A stretch of 64,000 nucleotides of DNA from Trichoplax sp. H2 (taxonomy: Eukaryota > Placozoa > Uniplacotomia > Trichoplacea): the NCBI GenBank assembly GCA_003344405.1, contig NOWV01000033.1, positions 310,001-374,000 on the forward strand, written 5' to 3'. The notes beneath the pieces were generated by a model. The model saw nothing but the letters and a program-made list of their open reading frames with translations, did not search any database and was not told the origin of the DNA. Made by a program: the position numbers and the translations under genes. This document shows positions 23,298 to 35,706 of this stretch, in pieces; the stretch's first letter is position 1; each line of letters opens with the position of its first letter.

Positions 23298-24881
23298 ATC
23301 TCTATCGATGATTTGAAGGCTAGCTTATTCAGCAAGCGACAATCTTATACGCTAGATATCGAAAAATCGAATTCAATTTGCTGTATAAAGAATAATTAAA
23401 CGTAGGAATGCTCCTTACGATGAAATTGATGAAAACAGGAGGAGGAAATATGATTAAGAGTACTGAATGATATCTAACTGTAAATAAATGGAGAGTCCAT
23501 ATAACCAACTTTTTTATTTAAAAATTGCATAGGTCAGCACTTTTATAATTAAGTATTATTCATATACACTTATTGACATTAAATTATACTATACAAAGAC
23601 TTGAAGATTTTAGTTTAAGCGGTGTAAACAATATTCGGCTCTACGTCTACAACACGGATCCCATACTGTTCCGAAGAGTCCCTAATTACAGCTATAGGGT
23701 TACTTTCAAGGGGGGGGGGGTCTTTCCCTTCTATTTCTATAGTTGCAATAGGAAGTAGTACCTGGTTTCGGTATGACGTAATATTCAGGCGGTTCTACCT
23801 TAGAATGTCAAGGTATTGATTGTTATAGGGTCCTTTATAATGTACTTATTCAGCCTTTCATGCAGACTGTATGATATTGGCTACGTAAATAGTAGTAGCA
23901 GACTAATGTTCTGTAGTGGTTGAAAGCTGAGGTGGCTGCTCTAATTACAATTACTACTACCTTGGCCATTGTAATCACGGAGGTAATACGGAGAAAGGCA
24001 GATTTTATCTATATGATTAGAATTATGAAAGCTGTGATAGCCCTTACCTAACTATCCTATTTTGGTGTTGCAATGATGCAGCATGTGAAATGCTGTCTGC
24101 CATGATCATCACATGACGGCTTTATGAGAGACAGCAATATACTGTATATGTGTATTCTGTTACTACTCGTCCTGCTATACGGATTATTTAAATTAAATTA
24201 AATTATACCAGACGATCTAAAGGAATGGCGATAGAATGAAATCATCATGCAGTTTTATACATAGTTTTGAAATCATACTCGAAAACTTACTATAATAGGA
24301 ATATACAAGTAATTCGATACGCTTCATGGACGCACTCTTTAGTTCTAACCGGTAATTTCTTTAGTCAGCTACAAGTTAAAGTATTTAAACTAATTCTTGT
24401 CAATCAAAACTATATATAAAATATTAAAGGAACCAATACATTCATATATAGTATTCGGACATAACAAATGCGAATTAGAATATTATTTACGTACTACAGA
24501 GCGTAAAGTATAAGTACATTATGATATCGATAGACTAAAACTCAAGCCATCTGAAGAGAAAAGATCTCATCTATTCGCTATGATTTCTAATGACAATAAT
24601 AATATTTTCATATAAAGATTAAAGAGCTTTAATGCTATTGTTAAGATCTTGTGGTCATCTCATAGAGGTATTATCGTTATATTCTATTTCGCTGTACAAT
24701 TCTTGCTGAATATTATCAGCTTTAGCTGTTAAATGGATAATAATAGGTTCCTGCATCGTAATAGTACTACCGTACGTGTGTATCTATAGAAATCGTACAT
24801 AACGTAACAATAAATAATTTTTTTATTGTCAGTAATAAATATTGTTACGGTTACTCAATAATAGTTAGAAAATTGATCATT
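23298..24881. other. 5' flank of copy 4, up to COG5
   Basis: Cluster flank repeat: 23590-23780 resembles 32520-32760, 23860-24135 resembles 17080-17345, and 24200-24780 resembles 19880-20440. It contains an 11-G homopolymer at 23710-23720, unusual in this AT-rich DNA and a likely place for sequencing error. No gene is supported. Confidence 0.6.
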
Positions 24882-27800
24882 TCATCTGTCTAGAGACATC
24901 TGTGATGTCAGTATGCCAGTAGTAAAACGGCCACGACGATGAGAACTAGCTTTAAGAAGAATCTTCTGCATGACTACAATAATTGGCGGGAGCACTTTAT
25001 TATCCGAGACTCTTACGGATTGGATGTAATTATCCAGTGTCTCTCTAAAATAATCGGATAGGGGATAATTTCAGGTATTAGGTTATATATTATTGAAGTA
25101 GTTTACTTATCAGTAAGATACATTCGTAAACCATACCTGATTAAACCTAATCTTTCCGATTCGTCAGGATGATTGTCAATCCATTCTGAGTACTCCTTTT
25201 CCGTCCATTTAGAAGCCTAAGAATGTAATAAATACTTCATATCGATCAACAGGGTAACAATAAGCGTAAAAATTCAGCCAAGATAACTTTTTTACATATC
25301 CATTCGAAAATTAATATGTATAACCTTGTAGGGCGAAGGAAGTTTAGGCGGTGCTCGAGAATATAGAAAATTTAATACTAAAAAATATGGTAGATTCTCT
25401 CCTAAAGCTGGACTGCCTAGAATATGTTCTGGTGTTTGGAAGAGCAATGGCCTAAAGCATCTTAAGACTTTGTAGCTTTTTCCCAACTCAGAAAGCTTAG
25501 TACATATCGAGCCAACTGCTAATTCCATCTATGCATAGGTATACAGATATTATTTAAATCGGTAAATCTCACCGCATATGTCAATATAAAATATTATTGC
25601 CCTTGCATGTTATTCACCTGGGCCATATCTGCTGCAATTTTCAGTTTACCAGCGTCAGATATAGGGCGAACCAAGCTTATGTGTCGGATAAATAGTTCAA
25701 GTACTCTACTTGCCAAAGAATTAAGCCTACCATAACGAAAGAGTTTGAACTTCACTCAGATTAAAAGATTATATTGCAGTAGGGAGAACTGAATTGATAA
25801 TACAAACATTTCATCTACTATCTCGATGCAATCTAATCTGGCAAGATAATCTCCTTTAATCCGATCTGTAAATCTCTATATAAGTAAGGATTTAGGATTA
25901 AACTTGATAGTAGCAAGTTATAATAACTATATAATTATGTCGGTATAGTTTGAAGTTTCCGAGACCTGGATATCCTTGATAAAAGAGGAACACTCAGATT
26001 TGGCTATTTGATTCTCTGTCTTTTCGCTATTAAAATATTGATTCGATAATTAAAATCATCTTGATAATATTTTTACCCTAAGTTTAGTCTTACATTGAAA
26101 GATAATTATAAATTAAAATACCAAACCTAGCGAAATCTTCTTGATGAATTTTTAAAATCATAGCTTCAATTGTTTTTGACATAGCCTTAACTAATGGTTC
26201 TACAGCCTCTTTGATCATGTTTAAAGCACTCTAAAAGTTAATAGGTTTCGATGAAAATGGTACCTCGAAAGACTAATATGCTTAGTTACACATTCTAATA
26301 CCAACACAATACAATATTTATATCATATTTTCTATAATTACTTGTATTGCGGGTTCAACTACTTCGATGGTCTGGGGAGCGAAATTACCGGAATGAATTA
26401 CCTAATTTGAATGTAAGACTAATTATAATCACAGTAGCACACACGACAACAAACAAATTTATAAAACTAAGCACCTTAGAAACTGCAGTACACAAATAGT
26501 AAATGCTGTTTATGACCGTCGCATTACGGGTTTGAGCTCCAGTCATGGCCGCGGTTAGTTGGACTGCATTGGAATTTGTGACGATCTATAAAAGAAAAAT
26601 GAGATAAAACAAAAATATAACAAAGGATAACTATAGAGAAATAGTAAGTCAAAGTAATAAAGACATATATACCAGACGTTCACACTTAGCGCAATAAAGT
26701 CTTATAGTTTTTGAAACATTCTTCGCAATTGCTAAACTTAGTCTTGTATCTACACTTGCGGCATTTAGTTCACTGTCAAAAAGATAAATATATAATAAAT
26801 GACTAAATAAAATGTTGTTCTTGGAACCATTCATTAGCTAACAGTAGCAAGCCTAGTATAGCATAGTAACACGTACTTAGCAACAGTCTTTTCGATATTT
26901 GTTAATTCTTCACGTTTCGGTGGCTCCTTTGCAGTGTCAGGAAAAAAGGTGTTGATAGGATCGAACAGACGCGACAATGAACGAGTAAGATAAGCATTCT
27001 CGAATGACGATAAAGAATCTCGCAAAGCCAGTTCTGGGCTAAAGGTATTGGAAAAAGGATAACAGTCACTCTCCTCCAGAACTGTGCATGAATATAAGAC
27101 AATTATTAGCATTTTATAAACTTAAAAGCAATATTTACTTCAGCTCATTCTCCGCCGGAAAATTGAAAACGTCATCCTTTCCCATGACAGGAGTTATTAG
27201 CGGTACTGAAAAAACTGAATTGTCATAGTCGACACTTCCTAAACGTACTGTCGTCACCTGATCTATAGTTACACTATAGGGTTTCAATCTCGACCATAAA
27301 TCGTTGTAGAATCTCAGTAATTTGGGATATTCACTTTCAAATGTTTGCTTTAGAAATGTATTATCTAAAATTGCGGATCAAATAATCAAGTACTGTATAA
27401 CTATGCCTATATATTCTGCGAATTGAATAATTGCTACAGTTTAATATACCTTCGGTTGCTCTACTTAGTTCGTGCGTTAAAATAAAAATAACTTTTTTCC
27501 AAAATGCAGCCATAACCGTTGGATGTCCGTCCTACAGTTAACATTGTAAACGACATTTTAAACTGCATGCAGCTCTAGGATGCCGACAGAGATAAATTCA
27601 ACTTACTTACCTTTAGTAATTCTTCAATAAAGCATAGATGAGTTACAGGATCCTTTTTTTTAAATAACACTTTTTCTAACACGGACATCTAGAAAAGAAG
27701 TAATGCCTAAGATATATCAATAACAACAACTGTTAGTGACTATAGTGAAACATACCTGTACACAAGTTTCATATATATTTCCCATCAACTTCTCCATGCC

Positions 27801-30066
27801 TTGCCATAGCGATACCCTCCAAGCTGCAGCATTCCCTGGCGTTGGCATCACTGCACGTCCAGGACCAGTGCTACCTACAATCGTAATTATTAAGTAACAA
27901 TAAAAATATAGACTAAATAATAGACTAAAAGTATTTATTGATTTGAATTTTAATGCAAGACATTCGTGCTATAGCATTATTATGCCATACTAACGTGATT
28001 GGATATGGGTATTGGGATCGAGTGTTTCACAAACACATGATTCTAAATTGTTGCAGGATTTCTCAATCACTTTTTGCAAGATCAATTGCAACTTTTGTAG
28101 ATTATGGAACACTTGCAATCCGGTAGCTACTTTAGTCTGATTCTAAAATTTTCAAGTCGATAATTCGCTTACGCATTATTGCTAAGATTATCAATACTAA
28201 CGCTGCCTTAATAAAGCTTATTAAGATTCTCGAGTAGACTTACTTGCGATTTCATCCCATCGGTTAACACTAACATAGCTTCATTTTCAATACTTTGACG
28301 AGCTTTCTCAATCTTTTGTTTATCTTGTTCAATCATCTGCAGTTGAATAGTATTATTTGAAAACTAATTATAATCTATTTCTTACAAGTATGATACAATT
28401 TACGAAACGAGAACATTAGTAAGTTCAATTACCTGAATGTCAGTCAGATCCATGCTATTATATAAATAATCTAGAGTATTAGGCAAAGAAGATATGTAAG
28501 ATAACTTTAGCCTTTTATGATATAGTAATCTTGAATATAGTTTATTAACGTCTAGACTTTATCCATAACTGATCGAATCGCATTTTGATGTATTTTCACT
28601 TTTTAATGTTGAGGTACTCTACAGCGTTATGGATACATCAATATACTGTAAACTACAATTTCATTACAGACGCATTAATAAACGTTACCAAGTTCATTTA
28701 AACTCTGCGCAGCATTGGTTAGCTCTTTTAGTCCACCTTGAAGTTGACCGTCCAAGCGGCGTGATAAATATAAGACTCGAATGACACATCGTAAAATATC
28801 GCAGGCAATCTAAAAATAGCAATTAAGCATTGATATGAGTGTCTGTAAATATCACCGTTAATTGCATGTCCCTTTAGTAGCAAAATAAATATCGGATAAC
28901 CTTATGTTCCTAAAGATAACATCACTGCGTAGTCACAAATGTACAGTCATGAACTATATGATACACGCACAGGTGCAGCCTGTGAAATGGATGAATTAGC
29001 TAGTTCGTTTGAAATACCTGCAGATTGCGCAGTTGGGCAGTGCGGGATGAAATCATCTTGTAAGGATCTACAACCTTTTTTTGTATTCTGTCATAATGGT
29101 AGTAGAATATAGATGATATCGACATCAAAGTATTTGGTATTTGAATTAATTAATATTGTATGTGCACACTGTTATCGGTATTTCATTAACAACTTTCAGA
29201 ACTTGTCTTTGTTATTTTACGATCTCGTCAGTTACATGCGTCATAAAGCTGGTGTTGGTATTAATCAAGTCTAAGCTAAAGACACGAACAAGTGAAGCTA
29301 AAGCTTTCAAGTACTAGTAAAATTTTACCTGCCAACGGTTATTTGTAATGATTCTATCCTACTTTGCATCATTTTCAGAACACCTGATTATTTCACAGAA
29401 TCCAGTGGTTAGTCAAAGTATCGTTTATAACAGAATCATCATGGAGTGCGCTATTTTTAATTGTATCTTTAAGCCATCTACAACTACTATTAGATATTAC
29501 AGTATTCTTTCCTTGATTATTGTATCCTAAAAGCATTTATAGCATGAACAGCATCGATACTACAATTTTTGTAGATACCTTCTAGAGCTTCAATACTAGT
29601 CGCTTGAGAGAGTAAATCATCATGATGTGCTACGACCTAATAACACAACAATTACGATATCAATGTCAATGTTGATAGCAAGTATTCAATGAAGTCTAGT
29701 AGCCATGCTATTCTTTCTGTCATCATTAAGGGAATAAAAGTAATAAAGAGTATGACTTATTTATTGATGAATCCGAGCTCGTTTACAATTATCTATCAAA
29801 CCTGAGAATGAAGTTCACGATCGAGAGTGTTAATTCCAGCAGATAATTTCTGCAAAGAGTCATTAATCTCTTGGCTTGCTATAATGATATTTGCATACTG
29901 TTTGGCATCAAATTCCTCATTTAGGAAAATTTCATAAGCTCCTATGGAAAATAGAGTGACTATTCATTGATGATTGCTTAAATTGTAACGATTTGTTAAA
30001 GTTCCTATCCAAATTTATTGAATGCTTACGATCATTTCGGAATTCCTCAAGTACTTTTTCATCCAT
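24882..30066 (-). CDS. COG5: COG5, conserved oligomeric Golgi complex subunit 5, 24 exons
   Basis: Lobe B subunit of the COG tethering complex for intra-Golgi retrograde transport. Exons: 30030-30066, 29802-29941, 29579-29636, 29329-29383, 29018-29087, 28689-28809, 28433-28470, 28244-28336, 27995-28142, 27756-27874, 27611-27688, 27450-27531, 27139-27364, 26877-27068, 26673-26772, 26475-26585, 26342-26401, 26127-26230, 25966-26026, 25790-25875, 25618-25726, 25325-25528, 25137-25216, 24882-25044; about 844 aa (human about 839). Landmarks: [68 protein letters not shown]-like [89 protein letters not shown]. The 27139/27068 junction needs an unusual acceptor (GGAGAG); the obvious CACAG at 27082 would cause a stop. 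A duplicated copy of the last exon exists elsewhere in the window. Confidence 0.93.
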
Positions 30067-30314
30067 CGTTCAACAATCGCCTTTTCAACGTCAACAACTG
30101 CCAATTTCTTGCTTGTAGTATACGTGTAATAATCAATTTATTGCCCCTTAAATCATGAGATTCTTCGTTTACTAACTTTTCTACTTTAGCAATCTTGTGG
30201 ATGCCAAAAGATTGAATGATTCATTCCTAAAGGGAACCTGGCAAATGCAGACTAGCTTTGTCAGCTTTCTTCCTCGAGTTGAAAGCGAAATCTCTATGGT
30301 ATCGGACTGACGGT
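30067..30314. other. COG5 upstream region, ending at a gap
   Basis: Presumed promoter and 5' UTR of COG5. The last 164 bases (30151-30314) are repeated identically at 33383-33546, the start of the contig after the next gap. Confidence 0.8.
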
Positions 30315-30334
30315 NNNNNNNNNNNNNNNNNNNN
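30315..30334. other. Assembly gap (20 N)
   Basis: Run of 20 N; the size is probably arbitrary. The flanking contig ends do not continue each other; see the overlap between 30151-30314 and 33383-33546. Confidence 1.
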
Positions 30335-30554
30335 AGTCGTCTCAAGCTAATATTATTATTATAATCTATTTCACTGTACAATTCTTGACCAATATAATCA
30401 ACTTTAACTATCAGATGAATAAAAATAGATCTATGCATCGTAATAATACTTTATACTACAGGAATAATGTATAACTGTACTTTAGTCATAAACTAGTTTA
30501 AGATTAAAATAATAGAATTGGACGAAAATAGATAGATTAAACGTTTGATTGTAA
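30335..30554. repeat. 220-bp terminal direct repeat of a small contig, left copy
   Basis: Matches 33143-33362 over its whole length with a single difference that I can see (near 30361, A versus G). Both ends of the same contig therefore carry the same sequence, with a period of 2808 bp. A related copy lies at 20308-20530. Confidence 0.9.
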
Positions 30555-30978
30555 GATTGTCCAAGTGTCTATTCGTAGAAGATGATTACAGTACGTATTG
30601 TAGCAATTCTATTGACATGTTTGTATTAAGATTCCGAGACATACAGTAAATAAGTTATGCTAATTACGCATGTGATTATAGTGGGGTTTGTTTTATGACA
30701 CTTTAATTAGAAGCGCGGACTAAGAATAAATCACTTGAAAGTAAGTTTAGAACTGATCTTGTAACTTAATTGGTGAGATACAATTATGTTACTAAAGAAA
30801 AAATCATAGTATAACTAATTGTATAAATAAATGATGAGTTTTACTTTAGTACGCATAATTTAGATAGTCTAGCTACAATCAGGCTAACCTTAAGCTAATT
30901 TACGATTGCGCTACTACAACGTAACGTAATAAATATTGTTATGGTTACTAAAATAATGGCAAGAAAATTGGTCGTTTC

Positions 30979-31105
30979 ATCTGTCTAGAGACATCTGTGA
31001 TGCTAGTATACTAGTAGCAAACGGTCACACAGATGAAAACTAGATTTGAGAAGAATTTCCTACATGACTACAATAATTATAATTGGCGGAAGTACCTTAT
31101 TTGTT
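30979..31105 (-). pseudogene. Second, truncated relic of the COG5 terminal exon
   Basis: The + strand text runs from the CATCTGTCTAGAGACATCTG end (complement of the COG5 stop region) through the TGACTACAATAATT block to AATTGGCGGAAGTAC, matching 24883-25000. It then ends abruptly and joins the 3' flank of the TMEM121-like gene at 31432. Indels break the frame. Confidence 0.7.
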
Positions 31106-31431
31106 TATCTGAATTGATTTTAGTCTAAAGTTATAAATGTTTAATGAATAAACACTAAGTCTATACTGTAATATCGAATAGCTTATTGCGGAGTTTATTC
31201 GTTCTCCACCTAGGTAATGGTGTCAATAAATCTTGCTTAACCTATAATCTCATTTACTGATCAGTTAAATGGTCATTCTACAAAGGCGATATTAATTCCA
31301 AGTACCTATTTACACATTCACATTATCACTACATTAGCACCTGTAATCACGTTTATTCGAAATAGTAAAATAGAATAGTTAACAAAATTTACTCTACGCT
31401 AACATAAATATAAATAAAAATATATATTTTA

Positions 31432-32328
31432 TTACACCACATTAGAATTTGCGCCGTTATCTTTTTTGAGACAATAATGAAATACTTCTTTAATATGCAA
31501 TACAACTGTAATTATATTTTTCATAAACAATACTGAAATATCTTTCTTATATGTATCCCATAAGATTACTCTCATAACCAAGTAAAATACATTTATAATC
31601 AAACTAAACACTTTATAAATAACCTTAAATGTTACGTAATGATTGTCTAGTCCACGTATATGTTTGCATAAATCGCATAATGCCAATGTGGGCAAAAGGA
31701 AGTTGATACAAGAAAAGATTAGTATTAGCCACTTATCGGTTACAGAAACCTTAAATCCTTCATCACCAGCAAATAAATTCTCCAACATTTCTACAGCATC
31801 GAATAGATCTAAGCCTACTTGGTAAACTAGATAAGCCACGTAATAATTATCAGATTGCAATTGATCTCTATCATGATGGGCATAGACAAAGACTACGAAT
31901 AAAGCTGGAGTAATACTTAACACTAGTTTAAGCATTCTTGGGCCTAAAAAGAATTTCTCATCCAATCGATCAGTTACGCAAATAAAAAGTGTTAGTACTT
32001 GGATCACTAAATATAGACCATAGATCAACCAGATAATGTAACAGTGCGACAATTTATCCCATACCCTTGACATGAAACGACGAAGACTTTGCGGGCATCC
32101 GTTACAATTAAGGGCGCAGCCATGATTGACTTCGTTAGCAAAATTAACAGGCTTAAAGGTAGCGAAAGACCAATAGATGAATATGACACCACCAGGTATG
32201 CCCCACCACAATGCCCAAAGTGGATTAACATACGTATAGAAAAAACTGCAAATTGATCCTAACTGACATAATAGAAGGATAATGCCGACAACGAAAGAAA
32301 CCCATTCCGATATGCATTGACAGGACAT
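31432..32328 (-). CDS. TMEM121-family multi-pass membrane protein, copy 5 (intact)
   Basis: Single exon, 298 aa, start MSCQCISEWVSFVVGIILLL, about six hydrophobic segments. Family blocks are GPRMLKLVLSITPALFVVFV, QVGLDLFDAVEMLENLF and KDISVLFMKNIITVVL. A Cys-rich loop (CALNCNGCPQSLRR) is longer than in copies 1 and 4. The 3' flank pairs it with copy 4; the middle of the protein (SITPALFVVFV, DAVEMLENLF) is nearest to broken copy 2. It lies alone on a contig between two gaps whose position here is doubtful. Confidence 0.85.
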   Translation of the reverse strand: MSCQCISEWVSFVVGIILLLCQLGSICSFFYTYVNPLWALWWGIPGGVIFIYWSFATFKPVNFANEVNHGCALNCNGCPQSLRRFMSRVWDKLSHCYIIWLIYGLYLVIQVLTLFICVTDRLDEKFFLGPRMLKLVLSITPALFVVFVYAHHDRDQLQSDNYYVAYLVYQVGLDLFDAVEMLENLFAGDEGFKVSVTDKWLILIFSCINFLLPTLALCDLCKHIRGLDNHYVTFKVIYKVFSLIINVFYLVMRVILWDTYKKDISVLFMKNIITVVLHIKEVFHYCLKKDNGANSNVV

Positions 32329-33362
32329 AATTCTATGACGATAATTTGAAGGCTAGAGTAATCAGCAAATAACAACCTTGCACACGAGACATCGGGTGAT
32401 CGAATTCGATCCACTGTGTGAAGAAGGATAAATATAGGAATACACTCTATGATAAAATTAATATAATTGTAAACTATTTATTCACTCTGTTTTAGATGAA
32501 GTCTTTTGTTCTGTATAAAAGACTTCGTTGAATCGGTGTGAACAATACTTAACTACAACATAGACTCCCTACTGCATTCCAGCAAAAGAGTCTCTGACAA
32601 CAGCTATAGAATTGCTTAGAAAAGAAAAGTCTTTTCTATTTCTATGGCTACAACCGGAAGTAGTCCCTGATTACGTCTATAGAGTGACTTAGAAGAGGAA
32701 AGTTTTTCCCCTTCTAAGTCTGTGAGTTACAGTAGGAACTGGTCCCTGGATTTGGTATGACTTTATGTTCAAGTGGGTCTGCCTTAGAATGTCAAAGTTC
32801 GGTCACAGAGTCTATGTATAGACTTTCATAAACATTATGTGAGACTAGCTATGCAAATTATAGTATCAAGACTGAAAAGGCTACTCTATTAATTACATTG
32901 ACAATTGTACACAATCTAAAGGAATGCAATAGAACGAAATCATCATACAGTTTTATACGTAGTTTTAAAAGTTATCCTATAAAATTTACTGTAATTCGAA
33001 ATATAAGCGATTTTACACACTTCATACAAGCGCTCTTTAGTTCTTTACAAAGGTCTCTCTATTCGTTATGACTTCCAATGACAATAATAACAATTTAACG
33101 TAAAAGATTGAAGAGCTTTAATGTTATTATTAAGATCTTTGTAGTCGTCTCAAGCTAATATTATTATTGTAATCTATTTCACTGTACAATTCTTGACCAA
33201 TATAATCAACTTTAACTATCAGATGAATAAAAATAGATCTATGCATCGTAATAATACTTTATACTACAGGAATAATGTATAACTGTACTTTAGTCATAAA
33301 CTAGTTTAAGATTAAAATAATAGAATTGGACGAAAATAGATAGATTAAACGTTTGATTGTAA
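32329..33362. other. 5' flank of copy 5, with the right terminal repeat
   Basis: 32520-32760 resembles 23590-23780; 32828-33020 resembles 19811-20000; 33143-33362 is the right copy of the 220-bp terminal repeat of this contig. No gene is supported. Confidence 0.7.
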
Positions 33363-33382
33363 NNNNNNNNNNNNNNNNNNNN
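33363..33382. other. Assembly gap (20 N)
   Basis: Run of 20 N. The contig that follows begins with 164 bases identical to the end of the contig that holds COG5. Confidence 1.
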
Positions 33383-34368
33383 AATCATGAGATTCTTCGT
33401 TTACTAACTTTTCTACTTTAGCAATCTTGTGGATGCCAAAAGATTGAATGATTCATTCCTAAAGGGAACCTGGCAAATGCAGACTAGCTTTGTCAGCTTT
33501 CTTCCTCGAGTTGAAAGCGAAATCTCTATGGTATCGGACTGACGGTACAAGTAAGTCCTTCTGGTACACCAGCTGTACCGTGACACGAGGATTCTCATCA
33601 GACGGACGGATGTCTCGACTCAATCAGGCCGTCTATGTCCAAAAATGACTACTTAGTATGAGCCTTTCGTGTTTGATTTTCGAAATTACTGGTGTGAATT
33701 TAAATGACATTGACGATCTTTTAGCACTATTTCCAAGCAGCAATTTAGTAACAGATTTAATGTAATATGACTTCATTGAGAAAAAATCGGTCAATTCACA
33801 ATCCACATACTTAAGTATGACCATAACTACTGTACTGTACAGTATAACTAAGTGTTTGGCATAATATTTCTCTGGTCGAGCAGAGACCGAATATGTCTGT
33901 CCGTCCGAGAGTGATCAGTCCAAGTCTTCTTCTACAGTCGATCGTGAACATTGACGTCACTTTCTACTGACTATACTGTTCGATACAGTAGCGTTCACTA
34001 TGTTCTACCGTACTAGAAATAAGTTTTCTTCATTTTTCTCTATGAAGATGCCACTTATTGACTCAGCGCAACAGACCTTCGCTAGTCGATGATATTCTAC
34101 CTTTGGTCATGTATCGTACAGTACCCTTAGGTCTGTCAGAGACTATTGAAACTGAGAGAAAGTACAGTTGTCGTTCCTGCCGGCGCATAGTTCTATACAG
34201 GACACGAGTAAGTAAAATTTCAAATGCTTACTGTATAGAATGTAAGCTATGGGATGGACTACTATACAGCAATAGAGTCTGACTGTAATAGTACATACAA
34301 TAGTAACTATAACTGACTGCAATCAAGACCAATTAGTGATACTGCGCATAATCCGATCTGTCAGCAAA
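33383..34368. other. Intergenic region between COG5 and LSM3
   Basis: If the small contig is removed, COG5 and LSM3 are head to head about 1.1 kb apart. TACTGTACTGTACAGTA (near 33828) and further TACAGTA units lie upstream of LSM3. A + frame ending at 34282 contains two CxxC pairs (CRSCRR and CIEC) but has no supported start or splice partner. Confidence 0.5.
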
Positions 34369-35706
34369 ATGGCGGAAGTTGCTACCAACGAAGAAACCTC
34401 CAATACTGTTGAAGAACCTTTAGATTTGGTCCGATTGAGTTTGGACGAACGAATTTTAGTCAAGATGAGAAATGATAGAGAACTCCGGGGAAGACTTCAT
34501 GTATGTTTTTATTCAAAACTGAATGATATCTAGCTTACTGTACTGTCGTTGCTAATGATGTCGGGCAGGCCAAGCGCCAGTCGAAGCTGCAATAGCGTTG
34601 CAAGCATGTAGAAAGCACCAACACTAGACATCTTGCATGAGGATAATAATGCGTGGCTTCTAGATGGTATCATGCGATACATGATCCAATTAATGTATGC
34701 TAGAGTACTATACCATTCGATCATTTCTATCTTATGCTAGTTTAAGACTAATTTCTATGTTTTGACGTCCATTGGTTGATCTTTTGCCATCATTGCAGCA
34801 AGGAAGAATAAGAATAGGGAAATTAAAGGGTTAACTCAGGCCCCGATCACTTAGTCTTGTATTGTCTTGTCTTAGCGCTCTGCTAACTTAGTCTTGTATT
34901 CAATCATAAGATTCTCTTGGAGCCAAAATATGCAGTCGCGGAATTCTATACTTTCGACCTTAGCAATAAGTTGATAGACTTGCACTGTTCTGTACTCACT
35001 GTTCTACTGTTAACAATTGTCGCCTCTTGATATCTTGATGAGATAGGCCTACGATCAACATTTAAACATGGTATTAGGCGATGTCGAAGAAACGATCACA
35101 ACTGTAGAAATTGACGATGAAACATTTGAAGAACTATATAAGGTATACGATGCATACGGCACTAGCTTTCAACGATACTAAATTGTTCAATTTATTATTA
35201 TGCTCCGTTTTACGCTAGCTGTACATGCATACTTGTACAGTACGCTAAAGTGATTGCACTTCAAAGGACCTGACTAAATGAACAGAGTCGCTAATTTTGC
35301 TACATCTTGATGGTGCACTGTACAATATTAGCGTTCTAAAATCGTACGATGATTGTCGCATACGCTTCTATATAGTTTTCCGGAGTGATTATTCTTAAAG
35401 AATAATGTAATTCGTTTACAATCAATGCGAATGCATTTTGTTTAGCCTTTCATAAGCTTATGAATGATGGAGACTTGAAGATTTCTAGAACACTAATAAC
35501 TGCTCCTTTTCCAACTGTAGTAATTTTATCTGTTCTCTTACGTCAATTGAGCATAACGACTAGTTAAACTGTGTATTAGTTGGCATTGAGTAACGCTTGA
35601 CTTTTTTACCGATTTAAAGACTTCCAAAAGACAAATTCCAATGTTATATGTACGTGGTGATGGTGTAATTTTGGTCTCGCCACCGCTTCGTGTTGGAGGT
35701 GTATAA
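34369..35706 (+). CDS. LSM3: LSM3, U6 snRNA-associated Sm-like protein, 3 exons
   Basis: Subunit of the LSM2-8 ring (U6 snRNA, nucleus) and the LSM1-7 ring (mRNA decay). Exons 34369-34500, 35047-35142 and 35620-35706, all phase 0, give 104 aa (human 102). Sm1 motif: [40 protein letters not shown] and GDVEET. Sm2 motif: [15 protein letters not shown]. Ends RVGGV then TAA. The start context is CAAAATGG. The intron between LH and AYDQHLN falls inside the Sm1 motif. Confidence 0.97.

Noticed and set aside
30151-30314. A + strand frame NLVDAKRLNDSFLKGTWQMQ... ending in TGA (also at 33383-33546)
   Set aside because: Looks somewhat coding, but no upstream exon is visible and it lies in the COG5 promoter region; the opposite-strand open frames there are equally unsupported.
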